From NCBI RefSeq assembly GCF_900111995.1, contig NZ_FOKF01000023.1, forward strand, positions 25,809-89,808: DNA of 64,000 nucleotides, in the 5' to 3' direction. Below, piece by piece: positions 49,739 through 58,671 of this stretch. The DNA is from Collimonas sp. OK607 (GTDB lineage: Bacteria > Pseudomonadota > Gammaproteobacteria > Burkholderiales > Burkholderiaceae_D). The translations under genes and the position numbers were made by a program. Numbering within the stretch: the stretch's first letter is position 1; each line of letters begins with the position of its first letter. Under the pieces are notes generated by a model that did not search any database, was not told the origin of the DNA, and saw nothing but the letters and a program-made list of their open reading frames with translations.

Positions 49739-49904
49739 CGTCAGCTTCCAGTAATCGCGAATGTCGCAAACTCGGCCAATCGCGAATGCCCCAGTCGATT
49801 TTCACGTTTCGTGAACTGCCCCCATCAGCGCGGCCGCCGCCAGCATCAGCTTATCGAACGGTGATGACCAGCGCATGCTGGCCCCTGACGTTTTCCCGGA
49901 CGAC
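49739..49904. repeat. Degraded dispersed repeat, copy A
   Basis: Shares CAAACTCGGCC, TTTCGTGAACTGCC, CCATCAGCGCG, GCCAGCATCAGCTT and TTTTCCCGGA in the same order with copy B at 53697-53852; part is also in copy C near 55165-55222. It looks like a relic of a mobile or intergenic element. No terminal inverted repeat or frame was found. Confidence 0.7.
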
Positions 49905-49913
49905 ATCTAGCCT

Positions 49914-49933
49914 CACTTGGGAATTCCCAAGTG
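49914..49933. promoter_or_regulatory. Perfect 20-bp palindrome
   Basis: CACTTGGGAATTCCCAAGTG is a perfect dyad with no loop. It lies 30 bases beyond the stop of the GGDEF gene and next to repeat copy A. Perfect dyads of this length usually bind a dimeric regulator or mark a recombination end, but the partner is unknown. Confidence 0.55.
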
Positions 49934-49962
49934 ACCCGCCATACATTGAAAGTTGCGTAGAA

Positions 49963-51957
49963 TCAATACTGGCCTGTCGTGAACGGCGGGAGTCGGCCAC
50001 TAGTGGCCGTTCGGATAGCGGGGGGCAATTCCTGTTGAGGATCCATATTTTTTTGTAGACGCTCATCAAGCTGTTGCTCATAAAACCGGAATTGCCCACT
50101 GCCCTCGGCTTTTGCAGAATACATTGCCAAATCCGCATTCCTGAGAAGTGTTTCTGCATCGTGCCCATCGCGGGGAAACAGGCTGATCCCGATAGACGCA
50201 TTGATTACATATTTACGTCCTGAGATATTAAACGGTGCGCGAAATTCCTGATTAATGCGAGTTGCCACCTGGGCTGCTTCATCTTGATTGGCGACAGCAT
50301 CCAACAATACCGTGAACTCATCTCCTCCAAGCCGAACTACCCTGTCACCCGGCCTCAATATTGACTTAAAACGCGTCGCCGCAGCCTGTAGCATTGCATC
50401 TCCGGCGGAATGGCCCAATGTATCATTGATAATCTTGAATTTATCCAGGTCGATAAATAGCAGTGCAAATATCGTGTCGCTATTTCTTGCCTGGTTCAGT
50501 GCCGCGGGCAGAAAATTCATCAACCAGTGACGATTAGGAAGCGACGTCAGTGCATCCATATTCGCCATGCTCAAAAGCACCTGCTCGTACGCTTTCGTCT
50601 CAGAAATATCCCGAACCGTCATCGCCAAGCTTTGCCCAGAGCGGACCAGCCTTCGAGACATCCAAGTGACGTGCGATGAACCGGGATGTTGGATCTTGAA
50701 TTCGTCTTCGTAATAGCCGGTTTCCATCGCACTCCGAAAAATGGTCATTACATGCTCCGCGTGCTGGCCAAAATACAGGTCGGAAAACGTTACTCCGGCA
50801 AGTTCTTTTTTTGTTTGGCCGACCAAGGCAGCACCACGTTCATTGCAATCTTTCACCACAAAATCGACCACGTCATGGCGTTGGCCGTAGAGCGCACGCA
50901 CCATGTAAAACCCTTCATGTGCACCGTCGACGGCCAAACGGTATGTATTTTTCACCTCCTCCGCCTGATGCTTTCTCCATGCAAGCCTCGACGAAAAGAA
51001 GATACCCGTCACAGCTAGCACAAGCAAGAACGCGCTCCCCGCAATGGCAATGTTGCGATAATTGTCTGCTCTTGCATGATATGCGGCAAACATTTCTACT
51101 TCGGACAGGCCAACAAAAGCAAGCAGCGGGTAGTCATTAAGTTTCCGCCAAGCGATGATACGAGGCTCGCTGTCCACAAATTTTTCTTTTGGCATGCGAG
51201 TGACACCACTGCTCGACGCAAATATCGGAGGGGAGCGAAAAATTGAAGGCAGCGCCCGGATACGTTCGCCCATTTTTGCTGCCAGTACGACGCCGTCCAT
51301 ATCCCGTACTGACACACAATCGCTGACACCTAGGCTGGACTCGGCGTTAAACGATGCAAGATAGGTCGGCTCGACATCGACTACGACAATCCCGTCAAAT
51401 GCGCCATTGAGCGCTTCCAGCCTTCGCGTAAAACGGATGACCTTTTTCCCTGAACGACGCCCAATGCTCGGTTTGTTGATAAGCAAGCTCTTGGTCAAGT
51501 TCGATTTTTGGGCTTGGAAATAATCCTTGTCGGCGACATTTTGAGCGTCAGTCCTATCTAATGTACTCGTGACGACCGCTCCGTTGCGATCGATGACGGT
51601 TACATAAAGTTGCGCAGACCGTGGATAAAGTCCTTGTTGCAACTGGTCTTCAAGCTTGAGCGCGCCATGCGTCGTCTGCAAGGCGTATTTGACACTACGC
51701 GTTATTTGGTCGATTTGATCAAGCGAGCGGGACAACTGTTCTGTATAGGCCTTTGAGAGATGAGTGGCTTCCCGGAGCGCATTTTTCTCAACTTCAGCTT
51801 TATCACGTCCGATTTTCGCCAGAGTTACCCCCCACGTCAAAGCACCCAAGAGGATACAGACCAGAGGCCAGCAAAGGATCACGCCGATATTTCCCCTAAG
51901 AAACGCAAGGCGTTGGGTTCCTCGGGTCAGACGCTTACCTAGACTGCTGTCGGTCAT
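49963..51957 (-). CDS. Membrane diguanylate cyclase (sensor-PAS-GGDEF)
   Basis: A 664-residue inner-membrane protein. Membrane helices at about residues 24-46 and 303-325 flank a periplasmic sensor (about 47-300, Cache-like). A PAS-like domain (about 335-455) precedes the GGDEF domain. The active motif is GGDEF at 544-548 and the inhibitory RxxD site is R535-D538, so it should make cyclic di-GMP from GTP and be product-inhibited. The C-terminal EQQLDERLQKNMDPQQEL resembles the linker to an EAL domain, which is absent. The signal sensed is unknown. Confidence 0.92.
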   Translation of the reverse strand: MTDSSLGKRLTRGTQRLAFLRGNIGVILCWPLVCILLGALTWGVTLAKIGRDKAEVEKNALREATHLSKAYTEQLSRSLDQIDQITRSVKYALQTTHGALKLEDQLQQGLYPRSAQLYVTVIDRNGAVVTSTLDRTDAQNVADKDYFQAQKSNLTKSLLINKPSIGRRSGKKVIRFTRRLEALNGAFDGIVVVDVEPTYLASFNAESSLGVSDCVSVRDMDGVVLAAKMGERIRALPSIFRSPPIFASSSGVTRMPKEKFVDSEPRIIAWRKLNDYPLLAFVGLSEVEMFAAYHARADNYRNIAIAGSAFLLVLAVTGIFFSSRLAWRKHQAEEVKNTYRLAVDGAHEGFYMVRALYGQRHDVVDFVVKDCNERGAALVGQTKKELAGVTFSDLYFGQHAEHVMTIFRSAMETGYYEDEFKIQHPGSSHVTWMSRRLVRSGQSLAMTVRDISETKAYEQVLLSMANMDALTSLPNRHWLMNFLPAALNQARNSDTIFALLFIDLDKFKIINDTLGHSAGDAMLQAAATRFKSILRPGDRVVRLGGDEFTVLLDAVANQDEAAQVATRINQEFRAPFNISGRKYVINASIGISLFPRDGHDAETLLRNADLAMYSAKAEGSGQFRFYEQQLDERLQKNMDPQQELPPAIRTATSGRLPPFTTGQY

Positions 51958-52320
51958 GGCGCGGCATTTACCTTATAAAGGCAATTGGAGAAAAACAGCG
52001 GCAGACGCCATGTCGCGCAACTGACTGCCAGGCATTGGGCGCCCTACATTTAATGAGCTGGCCAGATGATTAGCGTTAACGGAATCTGGCAGAAAATATT
52101 ACCATAATGTAATTTATGTGGGTGAATTTTACTGCGAGGATAGCCGGCGTGTCAGACCACGGCAGAGAAAGATGGCCGACGCGAAGTGCCATTGCTATGC
52201 GAGTGCTTCTCAGGCAGACTGGGCTGACCGCCTGATTTGGCGCGTATCGGTCTTGGGAAATTTAGTGGAAGATTCGCGCTAAAAATAACCGACAATATTT
52301 CCACGAGTGGGGAGATGACG
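51958..52320. other. Divergent promoter region
   Basis: 363 bases between the GGDEF gene (minus) and the cyanophycinase-like gene (plus), AT-rich around 52090-52140 with a small inverted repeat ATTAC (52098-52102)/GTAAT (52109-52113). It holds the ribosome-binding site GGGGAG at 52309-52314. No gene is supported. Confidence 0.5.
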
Positions 52321-53542
52321 ATGAAATATCTTGATATTCACGCTGACAAAGCCGTGTTGAAATTCGTCGGGGGCCTAGCCCTGGCAACCATGGGGTTGCT
52401 TATGGCGGCATCGCCAACAGCCAGTGCCGCTAACAAAACCAAACTCAGCGTTTATACCACCGGGACGCCAGCTGTCGGCTTACCCTGCACGCCTTCGACT
52501 CCGTCAGCCGTTCTCATGGGGGGGCGGCACGGATGTCAGTCAGGCCTACACCTGGATGATCAATAAGGCCAACTGTGGAGGCACGCCGACACAGTTAGGC
52601 AACGTTGTCGTTTTGCGGGCTACCGGAAACGGTGACTACGACAAGTACATCTACAAGCTCGGTCCCGTCGCTGCAGTCCAGACGCTGGTCATTCCGGATC
52701 GTGCTTCTGCCAACGACGCCAGATTGAACAGCTACATCCAGAACGCCGCCGTCATATGGATCGCGGCAGGTGACCAGAGCGTTTATTACGCTCAGTGGAA
52801 GGGAACTCTACTGGAAAATCTGATCCAGCAACAAATCAGGAACAAGAACGTCCCATTTGGCGGCACGAGTGCAGGCCTCATGATGTTGGGTAACTTTAAC
52901 TATGTGGGAGGGGCGACCTACTCGGTCACCTCGGCTGAAGCCCTTGCCAACCCATACAACACCTACATGAATCTCCAGAAGGACTTTTGGTCGGCCAACA
53001 TGCCTTCAGTGGTTCTTGGCAGTGCGCCCCTGCCGGTATTGCTCAATACAGTGACCGATTCACATTTCAACACTCGTGACCGCATGGGACGCACACTTGC
53101 TTTCATGGCCCGCAACGTTGCTGACGGATGGGTATCTCCTGCCGCAGCGACGATTACCAACGAGCATGCTATCGCCGTGGATGAGCAGACAGCACTCCTT
53201 CTCGAGACGGAGCCTGTTACGGGTGACGTCCAGGCCTCTATCGTCACCAATCCGAAAGTTACGGGCTACGCGTATTTCATGAACACGGTTTCCCCGCCCA
53301 TGTGCGATGCGACAAGCACGGTTGCGACCAAGGCGCTTGACAACTCCTGCTCCGGAACATTTACGATGACCAATACACCTGTTAATCGCCTGACAGGAAC
53401 TTCGATACGCTCGGCAAACTTGTTCGACCTGAGCGCCTGGAAAGCGACAACCAATGCCGACACAGCCAATTTTCGGTCATATTCCATTGACGTCAATCAC
53501 CGTACATTGAACTCGACCGGCAACGGCGGCAGCATCTACTAA
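52321..53542 (+). pseudogene. Cyanophycinase-like secreted serine hydrolase, frameshifted
   Basis: The first part (MKYLDIHADKAVLKF..., signal peptide ending SASA-like about residue 37) reads to LMGG and then meets a stop at 52566 if the frame is kept. The next frame continues GGGTDVSQAYTWM... to 53542 with the nucleophile elbow GGTSAG and a family S51/cyanophycinase-like fold. The break is at seven Gs (about 52517-52524): one base fewer would join the two parts as LMGGGTDV, the expected active-site strand. It could be a true null, a slippage switch or a sequencing error. Start set by GGGGAG at 52309-52314. Confidence 0.82.
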
Positions 53543-53696
53543 GGCCGGGCTGTAGTGCCTGACGCGTTTCTGATCCAGTGTGCGGGAATTCATTGGCCTA
53601 CTCGTGCACTTGGCAAAGGGTTGCCCTTTGCGAGATTTTAGAAATTGAACAAGAGCAGTGAAAATCGGCGGCCCGGTTCAGAAATACGTCAGCATC
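53543..53696 (+). terminator. Hairpin terminator region after the cyanophycinase-like gene
   Basis: GCAAAGGG (53613-53620) pairs with CCCTTTGC (53624-53631) around a TTG loop, followed by GAGATTTTA; a moderate intrinsic terminator 70 bases past the stop. Nothing else is recognised in this stretch. Confidence 0.5.
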
Positions 53697-53852
53697 CACC
53701 GGTTGAATCCACGGGGCAAACTCGGCCTGCAGCGAATGCCTCCATTCGATCTTCCCATTTCGTGAACTGCCGCCATCAGCGCGACCACCGCCAGCATCAG
53801 CTTGCCGGGTGGTGGCAACGAGCATGCTTGCGCCAAAAGTTTTCCCGGATGG
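53697..53852. repeat. Degraded dispersed repeat, copy B
   Basis: Aligns over about 150 bases with copy A (49739-49904) and over the GCTTGCCGGGTGGTGGCAACGA core with copy C. Minus-strand frames through it are open but are not conserved between copies, so it is not called a gene. Confidence 0.72.
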
Positions 53853-53984
53853 TACGTGAAAGAGTAATTGCTGCGACGTCGCATTCCCGCATTGGGTTAA
53901 CTGGGCTGACCGATAACAACCGGCAAATCGCGACCGGTCACCTCTAAGTAATGTTTGCAAACCAAAAAATATCGACTATGTTGA

Positions 53985-54169
53985 TTGCATGCTGGTGCCG
54001 TCAGCCGCGAGCTGACCGGCGATCCTGCCGGCTGGCAAGCGCAGCACACCGACGTGACCAGCACCGGGGGCCACAAGCCTAAACTGCGCCTGCAACTCAA
54101 GATGGTCGCCGGCCTGATCGCGCACAAGGTTTCGGGCGCGTCATGCCCCAGTTCCACAAAGGAGATCGC
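53985..54169 (+). pseudogene. Possible gene remnant before cytochrome c
   Basis: A GC-rich stretch with a coding-like frame (ELTGDPAGWQAQHTDVTSTG and HKPKLRLQLKMVAGL) runs into the cytochrome c start and ends in a stop at 54171-54173. I do not recognise the family. The base composition resembles the cytochrome gene more than the left flank, so it may be the tail of a gene carried in with it. Confidence 0.35.
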
Positions 54170-55078
54170 ATGACAACAACCAGGCGGTGGCTCAAGCGCA
54201 GTGCCATCGCGCTCGTGGTGCTGGTCGCGCTGGCGGCGGCCGCGCTCTTTGCCGGCGACCAGCTAGCCCGGCACAAGATGCAGCGCAAGGTCGAGGTGGC
54301 GCTGAAGACAGCGGTGCCCTTCCGCGACGACGCGGCGGCCGTCGAGCGTGGGCGTTACCTCTTCGCATCGCGCGGCTGCGTCGAGTGCCACGGCGCCAAA
54401 GGCAACGGTCACATGTTCCTCGACGACGGCAAGGGCATGCGCATCGCCGGTCCCAACATTAGCCCCGGCGCGGGCAGCGTGGTGGCCGGCTTCACGCCGG
54501 AAGACTGGGACCGCGCAATCCGCCATGGCGTCGGCCCGAAGAACCGGGTGCTGCTGGTAATGCCGAGCGAAGACTACAACCGCCTCACCGACGACGACCT
54601 CGCTTCGCTGGTCGGCTACATCCGCCATCTGGAGCCTGCAGCGGGCGGCGGTGCCGTGATCGACCTACCGTTGCCGGTGCGCGCCTTCTACGGCTTCGGT
54701 CTGATGCACGACGCCGCGAGCAAGATCGACCACTCGCTGCCGTCCGCGCAGCCAGTGCTCGCCGATGTGAGTGTGACGCACGGCGCCTACGTGGCCAACA
54801 TGTGCCTGGGCTGCCACGGCGTCAAGCTCAACGGCGGCAAGATCCCCGGCGGTCCGCCCGACTGGCCCGCCGCGGCCAACCTGACGCCGGGCGAAGGCAC
54901 GGCGATGGTCCGCTATGCCGATGCCGACGCCTTCGCACGCCTCTTCAAGACCGGCAACCGCCCCGACGGCACGCCGGTGAAGGTCATGCCCTTCGGATCC
55001 CTGAGCCAGATGAACGACATCGACGTGCGCGCCCTCTTCCTGTACTTGAAGAGCCTGCCGTCGACACCCAAGGGCTAG
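54170..55078 (+). CDS. Diheme cytochrome c, membrane-anchored
   Basis: A 302-residue c-type cytochrome with an N-terminal membrane anchor or signal (about residues 10-30) and two heme c sites: C70VECH74 and C212LGCH216. The middle (FTPEDWDRAIRHGVG, MPSEDYNRLTDDDLASLVGYIRHL) is typical of cytochrome subunits of periplasmic dehydrogenases. Codon use is strongly G/C at third positions and differs from neighbours. Ribosome-binding site AAAGGAGAT precedes the ATG. Electron donor is unknown and no dehydrogenase gene is adjacent. Confidence 0.9.
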   Translation: MTTTRRWLKRSAIALVVLVALAAAALFAGDQLARHKMQRKVEVALKTAVPFRDDAAAVERGRYLFASRGCVECHGAKGNGHMFLDDGKGMRIAGPNISPGAGSVVAGFTPEDWDRAIRHGVGPKNRVLLVMPSEDYNRLTDDDLASLVGYIRHLEPAAGGGAVIDLPLPVRAFYGFGLMHDAASKIDHSLPSAQPVLADVSVTHGAYVANMCLGCHGVKLNGGKIPGGPPDWPAAANLTPGEGTAMVRYADADAFARLFKTGNRPDGTPVKVMPFGSLSQMNDIDVRALFLYLKSLPSTPKG

Positions 55079-55326
55079 GAGTCTGCGCGGCAAAAGCTGT
55101 GCGCCCAAACAAGTGGCAGTTTCAGGGTTTTCGCGAGCCAGGACAGACGACGCGGACTCCAATCAGTTTGCCGGGTGACGCCAACGAGCATGCTGGCCCC
55201 TAATGGCATTCGCGGGCAGGGTTCCTATCTGAAAAGCGGGCTTGATGCTCTGGACGACTAGCGAATGACCCTGTCCCGTTGTGATCTGTCATTACTCAAG
55301 ACAGACCGAAGGATCGGAGGCTTTCC
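55079..55326. repeat. Gap with degraded dispersed repeat, copy C
   Basis: Copy C (about 55165-55222) contains TTGCCGGGTGACGCCAACGA and GCATGCTGGCCCCT, matching parts of copies A and B. The rest holds the end of the cytochrome unit and the transporter 3' flank. No gene. Confidence 0.55.
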
Positions 55327-56817
55327 TCAGCTGCGGTGCGCGTTCTTCATCATCCCGTAGTAGATTGCAGCGCCCGCCACGGCGCCGATTAACCAGCCGA
55401 AGTTGTTCTCCGGCAGAACCTTGAACAGTTGGGTACACAGCTCCCAGCCGATGGAGAGGAACCCGGAGATCGCCAGCGAAGCGAGGCCAACCTTGTTCCA
55501 GCCGCCATCGTAGTAGAAGCGCCCCTCTGGCGACATCGTGTAGAGTTCGGCGGTATTGACGATCTCCTTCTTCAGCAGGTAGTAGTCGGCCACCATGACG
55601 CCGTAGAGGGGGGCGAGTACCGCGCCGAAGATGCTGACGAAGATGGTGATCGCCTTCGGGCTGTCGACGAAAATCCAGGGGCACACCATCGCGGCGAGGA
55701 CCGAGGCGATCAAGCCGCCCTTCTTGAAGTCGACGTGCTTCGGGAACAGGTTGGCGATGTCGTAGGCGGGCGAGACGAAGTTGGCCACGATGTTGATGCC
55801 CATGGTGGCGATGATGAAGGTCACGCTGCCGATGAAGACGGCGACCTTGTTGTCTATCTTGGAGACGATCTCCACCGGATCCATGATCATGTGCCCGAAC
55901 ACCTTCACGCTTCCGGACGTCACGATTACGACGATGATCGCAAACAGAATGAAGTTCACGGGCAGGCCGAGAAAGTTGCCGATCTTCATCTGCCGCTCGC
56001 TCTTGCCGAAGCGCGAGAAGTCGCCGAAGTTCAACAGCAATGCGGCGAAATAGCTGACCACCAGCAGAATGGCGCTGCCCATCGCGGTGAACGATTCGGC
56101 GCCAGTCAGCACATTGTCGCCCAAGGTGAGGTTCAGCGATCCGATGCCAGCTTGCGACAGGATCCACCCCATCAGCACGAACATCACCACGTACACCGCG
56201 GGGCCGCAGAAGTCGATGAACTTGCGGATCGTCTCCATGCCGCGCTGGAAGATCATGAGCTGGAAGAACCACATGAACAGAAAGCTGATCCAGCCCAGCA
56301 TGTCTAGCCGCAGAAAACTCGAATCGCGCAGCACCGCCGCTCCTGGCGCGAAAAGCAGGATCAGGATCGCAACTGCCTTCGAGGCGAAATAGGTCTGCAC
56401 CCCGTACCAGACGACGCCCACGACGCCGCGGATGATGGCCGCGAGGTTGGCGCCCATGACGCCCATGCTGACCCGTGCCATGACCGGGAACGGAATGCCG
56501 TGGACCAGGCTCGGCTTGCCGATCCAGTTCATAAGGATGAAGACCAGCACGATGCCGACCGTGAGCGCGATTAGCACTTGCCAACCCGACAGGCCAAGTA
56601 GGAACAGGCTGGCGGCGAAGGTATAGCCTCCCACGCTATGCACATCCGACATCCACATCGCGAAGATGCTGTAGCCGGTCCAGGTGCGTTTCTCCTTCGA
56701 GACCGGCGCGAGGTCTTCGTTGTAAAGGCGTGGATCGGCGCCCGGTATCACATGGTCCGAATCGAATTGTCCGGGCGGCAGGCGACCGTCAGCGACTGTG
56801 GTAGCGACGTTTGACAT
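55327..56817 (-). CDS. NCS1 nucleobase/allantoin-type transporter
   Basis: A 496-residue protein of the nucleobase:cation symporter-1 family with about 12 membrane helices. WMSDVHSVGGYTFAASLF near residue 57 and the later SPAYDIANLFPKHVDFKKGG and PLYGVMVADYYLLKK blocks match NCS1 (Mhp1-like). The substrate may be a purine, pyrimidine, hydantoin or allantoin. AAAGGAG gives two adjacent ATG choices; the second at 56817 has better spacing. GC-rich like the cytochrome gene, which is convergent. Confidence 0.88.
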   Translation of the reverse strand: MSNVATTVADGRLPPGQFDSDHVIPGADPRLYNEDLAPVSKEKRTWTGYSIFAMWMSDVHSVGGYTFAASLFLLGLSGWQVLIALTVGIVLVFILMNWIGKPSLVHGIPFPVMARVSMGVMGANLAAIIRGVVGVVWYGVQTYFASKAVAILILLFAPGAAVLRDSSFLRLDMLGWISFLFMWFFQLMIFQRGMETIRKFIDFCGPAVYVVMFVLMGWILSQAGIGSLNLTLGDNVLTGAESFTAMGSAILLVVSYFAALLLNFGDFSRFGKSERQMKIGNFLGLPVNFILFAIIVVIVTSGSVKVFGHMIMDPVEIVSKIDNKVAVFIGSVTFIIATMGINIVANFVSPAYDIANLFPKHVDFKKGGLIASVLAAMVCPWIFVDSPKAITIFVSIFGAVLAPLYGVMVADYYLLKKEIVNTAELYTMSPEGRFYYDGGWNKVGLASLAISGFLSIGWELCTQLFKVLPENNFGWLIGAVAGAAIYYGMMKNAHRS

Positions 56818-57029
56818 CATCGTCTCCTTTTGGTTTGTCGATCATGATGCAACATGTTATGACTGGCCAGCTAAGAGCTGGGTCAGATTGATTGCAGGTT
56901 GCTCGATAACATCGTTTGAACCAAACCTATCCGGTTGATTTAACCTTGAGACGGACATTAAATAGATTCGACGCATCTCTCGGCCTCCAACTGGCGCGGT
57001 CTCAAGTTGTTGGAGTTGACTTCACGGGA

Positions 57030-57530
57030 TCATTCCCTTCCGGTCGGCCTCACTGGAATCGGCATTGTATGACTTGGTTTGGAGACGTAGCGAGCCATCA
57101 ACTGGTGCGGGGTTTGGCGCCAGATGTCGATCAAATAGAGTGTGGAGGTGACAATCTTACCCTTCACGACTCGCCGACTGTCGAGAAGAAAACTCACGAC
57201 AGCGATGTCGTTGAACTCGCGTGCGGACAGGTTGCGCACGCTGGCCGCCTTGATGGGGCTGCGCTGCTCGCCTTGCAACCAATCAGCGGCCGAAGTCTCA
57301 TCTACGTCGACTGCGGATCGAACCTCGAAGCCGTCGCCCAACATTTGGAGTACAGCGTCCCGGTTTCCGTCCTTCAGCGAGTCGAGCAGGTCGCGTTCAA
57401 GGGCCAGATATGTCGACACGCTGCGAGTTGCCGAGCCAGACTCTGGGCCGCGAACGCCTGGTGGCAACTGAGGCTGGGACAGCGCATCGAGGGAAATGCA
57501 GGCGAGAATTACAATCAGCATTTTTCGCAT
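57030..57530 (-). CDS. Secreted SnoaL/NTF2-like (DUF4440-type) protein
   Basis: A 166-residue protein with an N-terminal signal peptide (MRKMLIVILACISLDALSQ) and an NTF2-like domain (YLALERDLLDSLKDGNRDAVLQMLGDGFEVR...). Such domains bind small ligands; no catalytic residues can be claimed. The start at 57530 is set by GAGGT eight bases upstream. It is transcribed toward the transporter gene. Its role is unknown. Confidence 0.7.
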   Translation of the reverse strand: MRKMLIVILACISLDALSQPQLPPGVRGPESGSATRSVSTYLALERDLLDSLKDGNRDAVLQMLGDGFEVRSAVDVDETSAADWLQGEQRSPIKAASVRNLSAREFNDIAVVSFLLDSRRVVKGKIVTSTLYLIDIWRQTPHQLMARYVSKPSHTMPIPVRPTGRE

Positions 57531-57744
57531 CGAAAACCTCAATCTCAATTGGGTGAAAATGCGATAGCCAGGGCAGTAATCGGACCATGGCCGCAAATCG
57601 CCCGAACGTCGCTAAAAAAATAACGCGATAGATCAATCACTTAGATGAAGCGCCTTAAGATATCAAGAATGTCGCCGGGTGTTCGAGAACAGCTCGAACA
57701 GCCCCACTGCACTTTATTTACCAAAGCCGATTAGTCAGGGTGAC

Positions 57745-58671
57745 TCATTTGCCAGATAGACAGCCCTTCTGTCCGGAAGCGTTGGGGTAGCCGGTGCCCG
57801 CCGTATAGGCCGCATTCGACCATTCGCCTTGAATCTTCCAGCTGATGTTGTTCGTAAAAGCTACGAGCGGGGCACCGAAGGTCCATGCGCACTTGTCGCC
57901 GTTTTCGGAGCCGCTACTGTCATACCACGTACCCAAAGATGGATCGGTGCGCGCCTCGGACAACTCGTGACCTGAAACGTTTGCAAGCGCGGCTAAGCCT
58001 TGAGAATGCTGACCCGAGGTATCCTGTGGGTCGCAGCCACTGTCACCATCGAGATTCCAGAAGAAGGCGAACTGGACTGGCACGCCGCCGCAGGTTCCCT
58101 CGCTATGGTAGGCACAGTAGTTGGCGTTACCGCGCTTCACATCGCTGTATACCGAATAGTAGCCATTACCCGATGGATCGGGCGAAATCCGTTTACACAC
58201 TTCGGCGAGGATCGTGGACGTTCTGTTTCCCCCCGAGGCAGTTGTCGTATCGACGATATGTCCAGCGTATGTCGTGCCCGGCCCCACTTTTCCGTTCGAT
58301 CCGCTGTACTCGTCGGTGGTGTGAGCATAGTTCGACAGGCTAAATCCGGTGTACCAAGCCTCCAATCCAGTGATCTTGTCGCCGACAAACGTACTGTTTG
58401 CCCAGCTCGCACCCCAAAAAATGTTCTGCATGATGGCTGTCGTCATGACCTTGCCGCCGTGATTCGTCATAAGTGGTTTGCTTGTGCGACTGGCCTGCAA
58501 GTTGCCGGAGAACTCACGCGACCAGTGAATGCCGAGCATCGGCGGCTCGCCGCGAAGCGTCAGATCCTGCACCTTCGGATCGTAGGGACTGGTCATATCA
58601 ACGTCGCGTGCATGGACAAGGCCCGCGAACGCTTGAGCGACAAGCGTGGCCATCAGCAATTTGCGTAGCAT
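57745..58671 (-). CDS. Secreted protein with EXORDIUM-like features
   Basis: A 308-residue secreted protein (signal peptide about residues 1-21). NHGGKVMTTAIMQNIFWG near residue 70 and HELSEARTDP (H235, E236, E239, D243) followed by WYDSSGSENGDKCAW recall bacterial relatives of the plant EXORDIUM/phosphate-induced protein family, and the His/Glu cluster suggests a metal site. The assignment is weak. Five or more cysteines are in the C-terminal half. CAGGAG precedes the ATG. The role is unknown. Confidence 0.6.
   Translation of the reverse strand: MLRKLLMATLVAQAFAGLVHARDVDMTSPYDPKVQDLTLRGEPPMLGIHWSREFSGNLQASRTSKPLMTNHGGKVMTTAIMQNIFWGASWANSTFVGDKITGLEAWYTGFSLSNYAHTTDEYSGSNGKVGPGTTYAGHIVDTTTASGGNRTSTILAEVCKRISPDPSGNGYYSVYSDVKRGNANYCAYHSEGTCGGVPVQFAFFWNLDGDSGCDPQDTSGQHSQGLAALANVSGHELSEARTDPSLGTWYDSSGSENGDKCAWTFGAPLVAFTNNISWKIQGEWSNAAYTAGTGYPNASGQKGCLSGK

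Larger units (their letters stand above)
49285..49962. other. Gene-free region with repeat copy and palindrome
   Basis: Left part: promoter region of the autotransporter (minus). Right part: degraded repeat copy A (about 49739-49904) and the 20-bp palindrome at 49914-49933. No gene is supported. Confidence 0.55.

Noticed and set aside
53598..53960. A 120-codon minus-strand frame through repeat copy B
   Set aside because: The equivalent frame in copy A is broken by stops; no ribosome-binding site.
55429..56307. A 292-codon plus-strand frame opposite the NCS1 transporter
   Set aside because: His/Asp/Glu-rich antisense product of a GC-rich membrane protein gene; no start signal.
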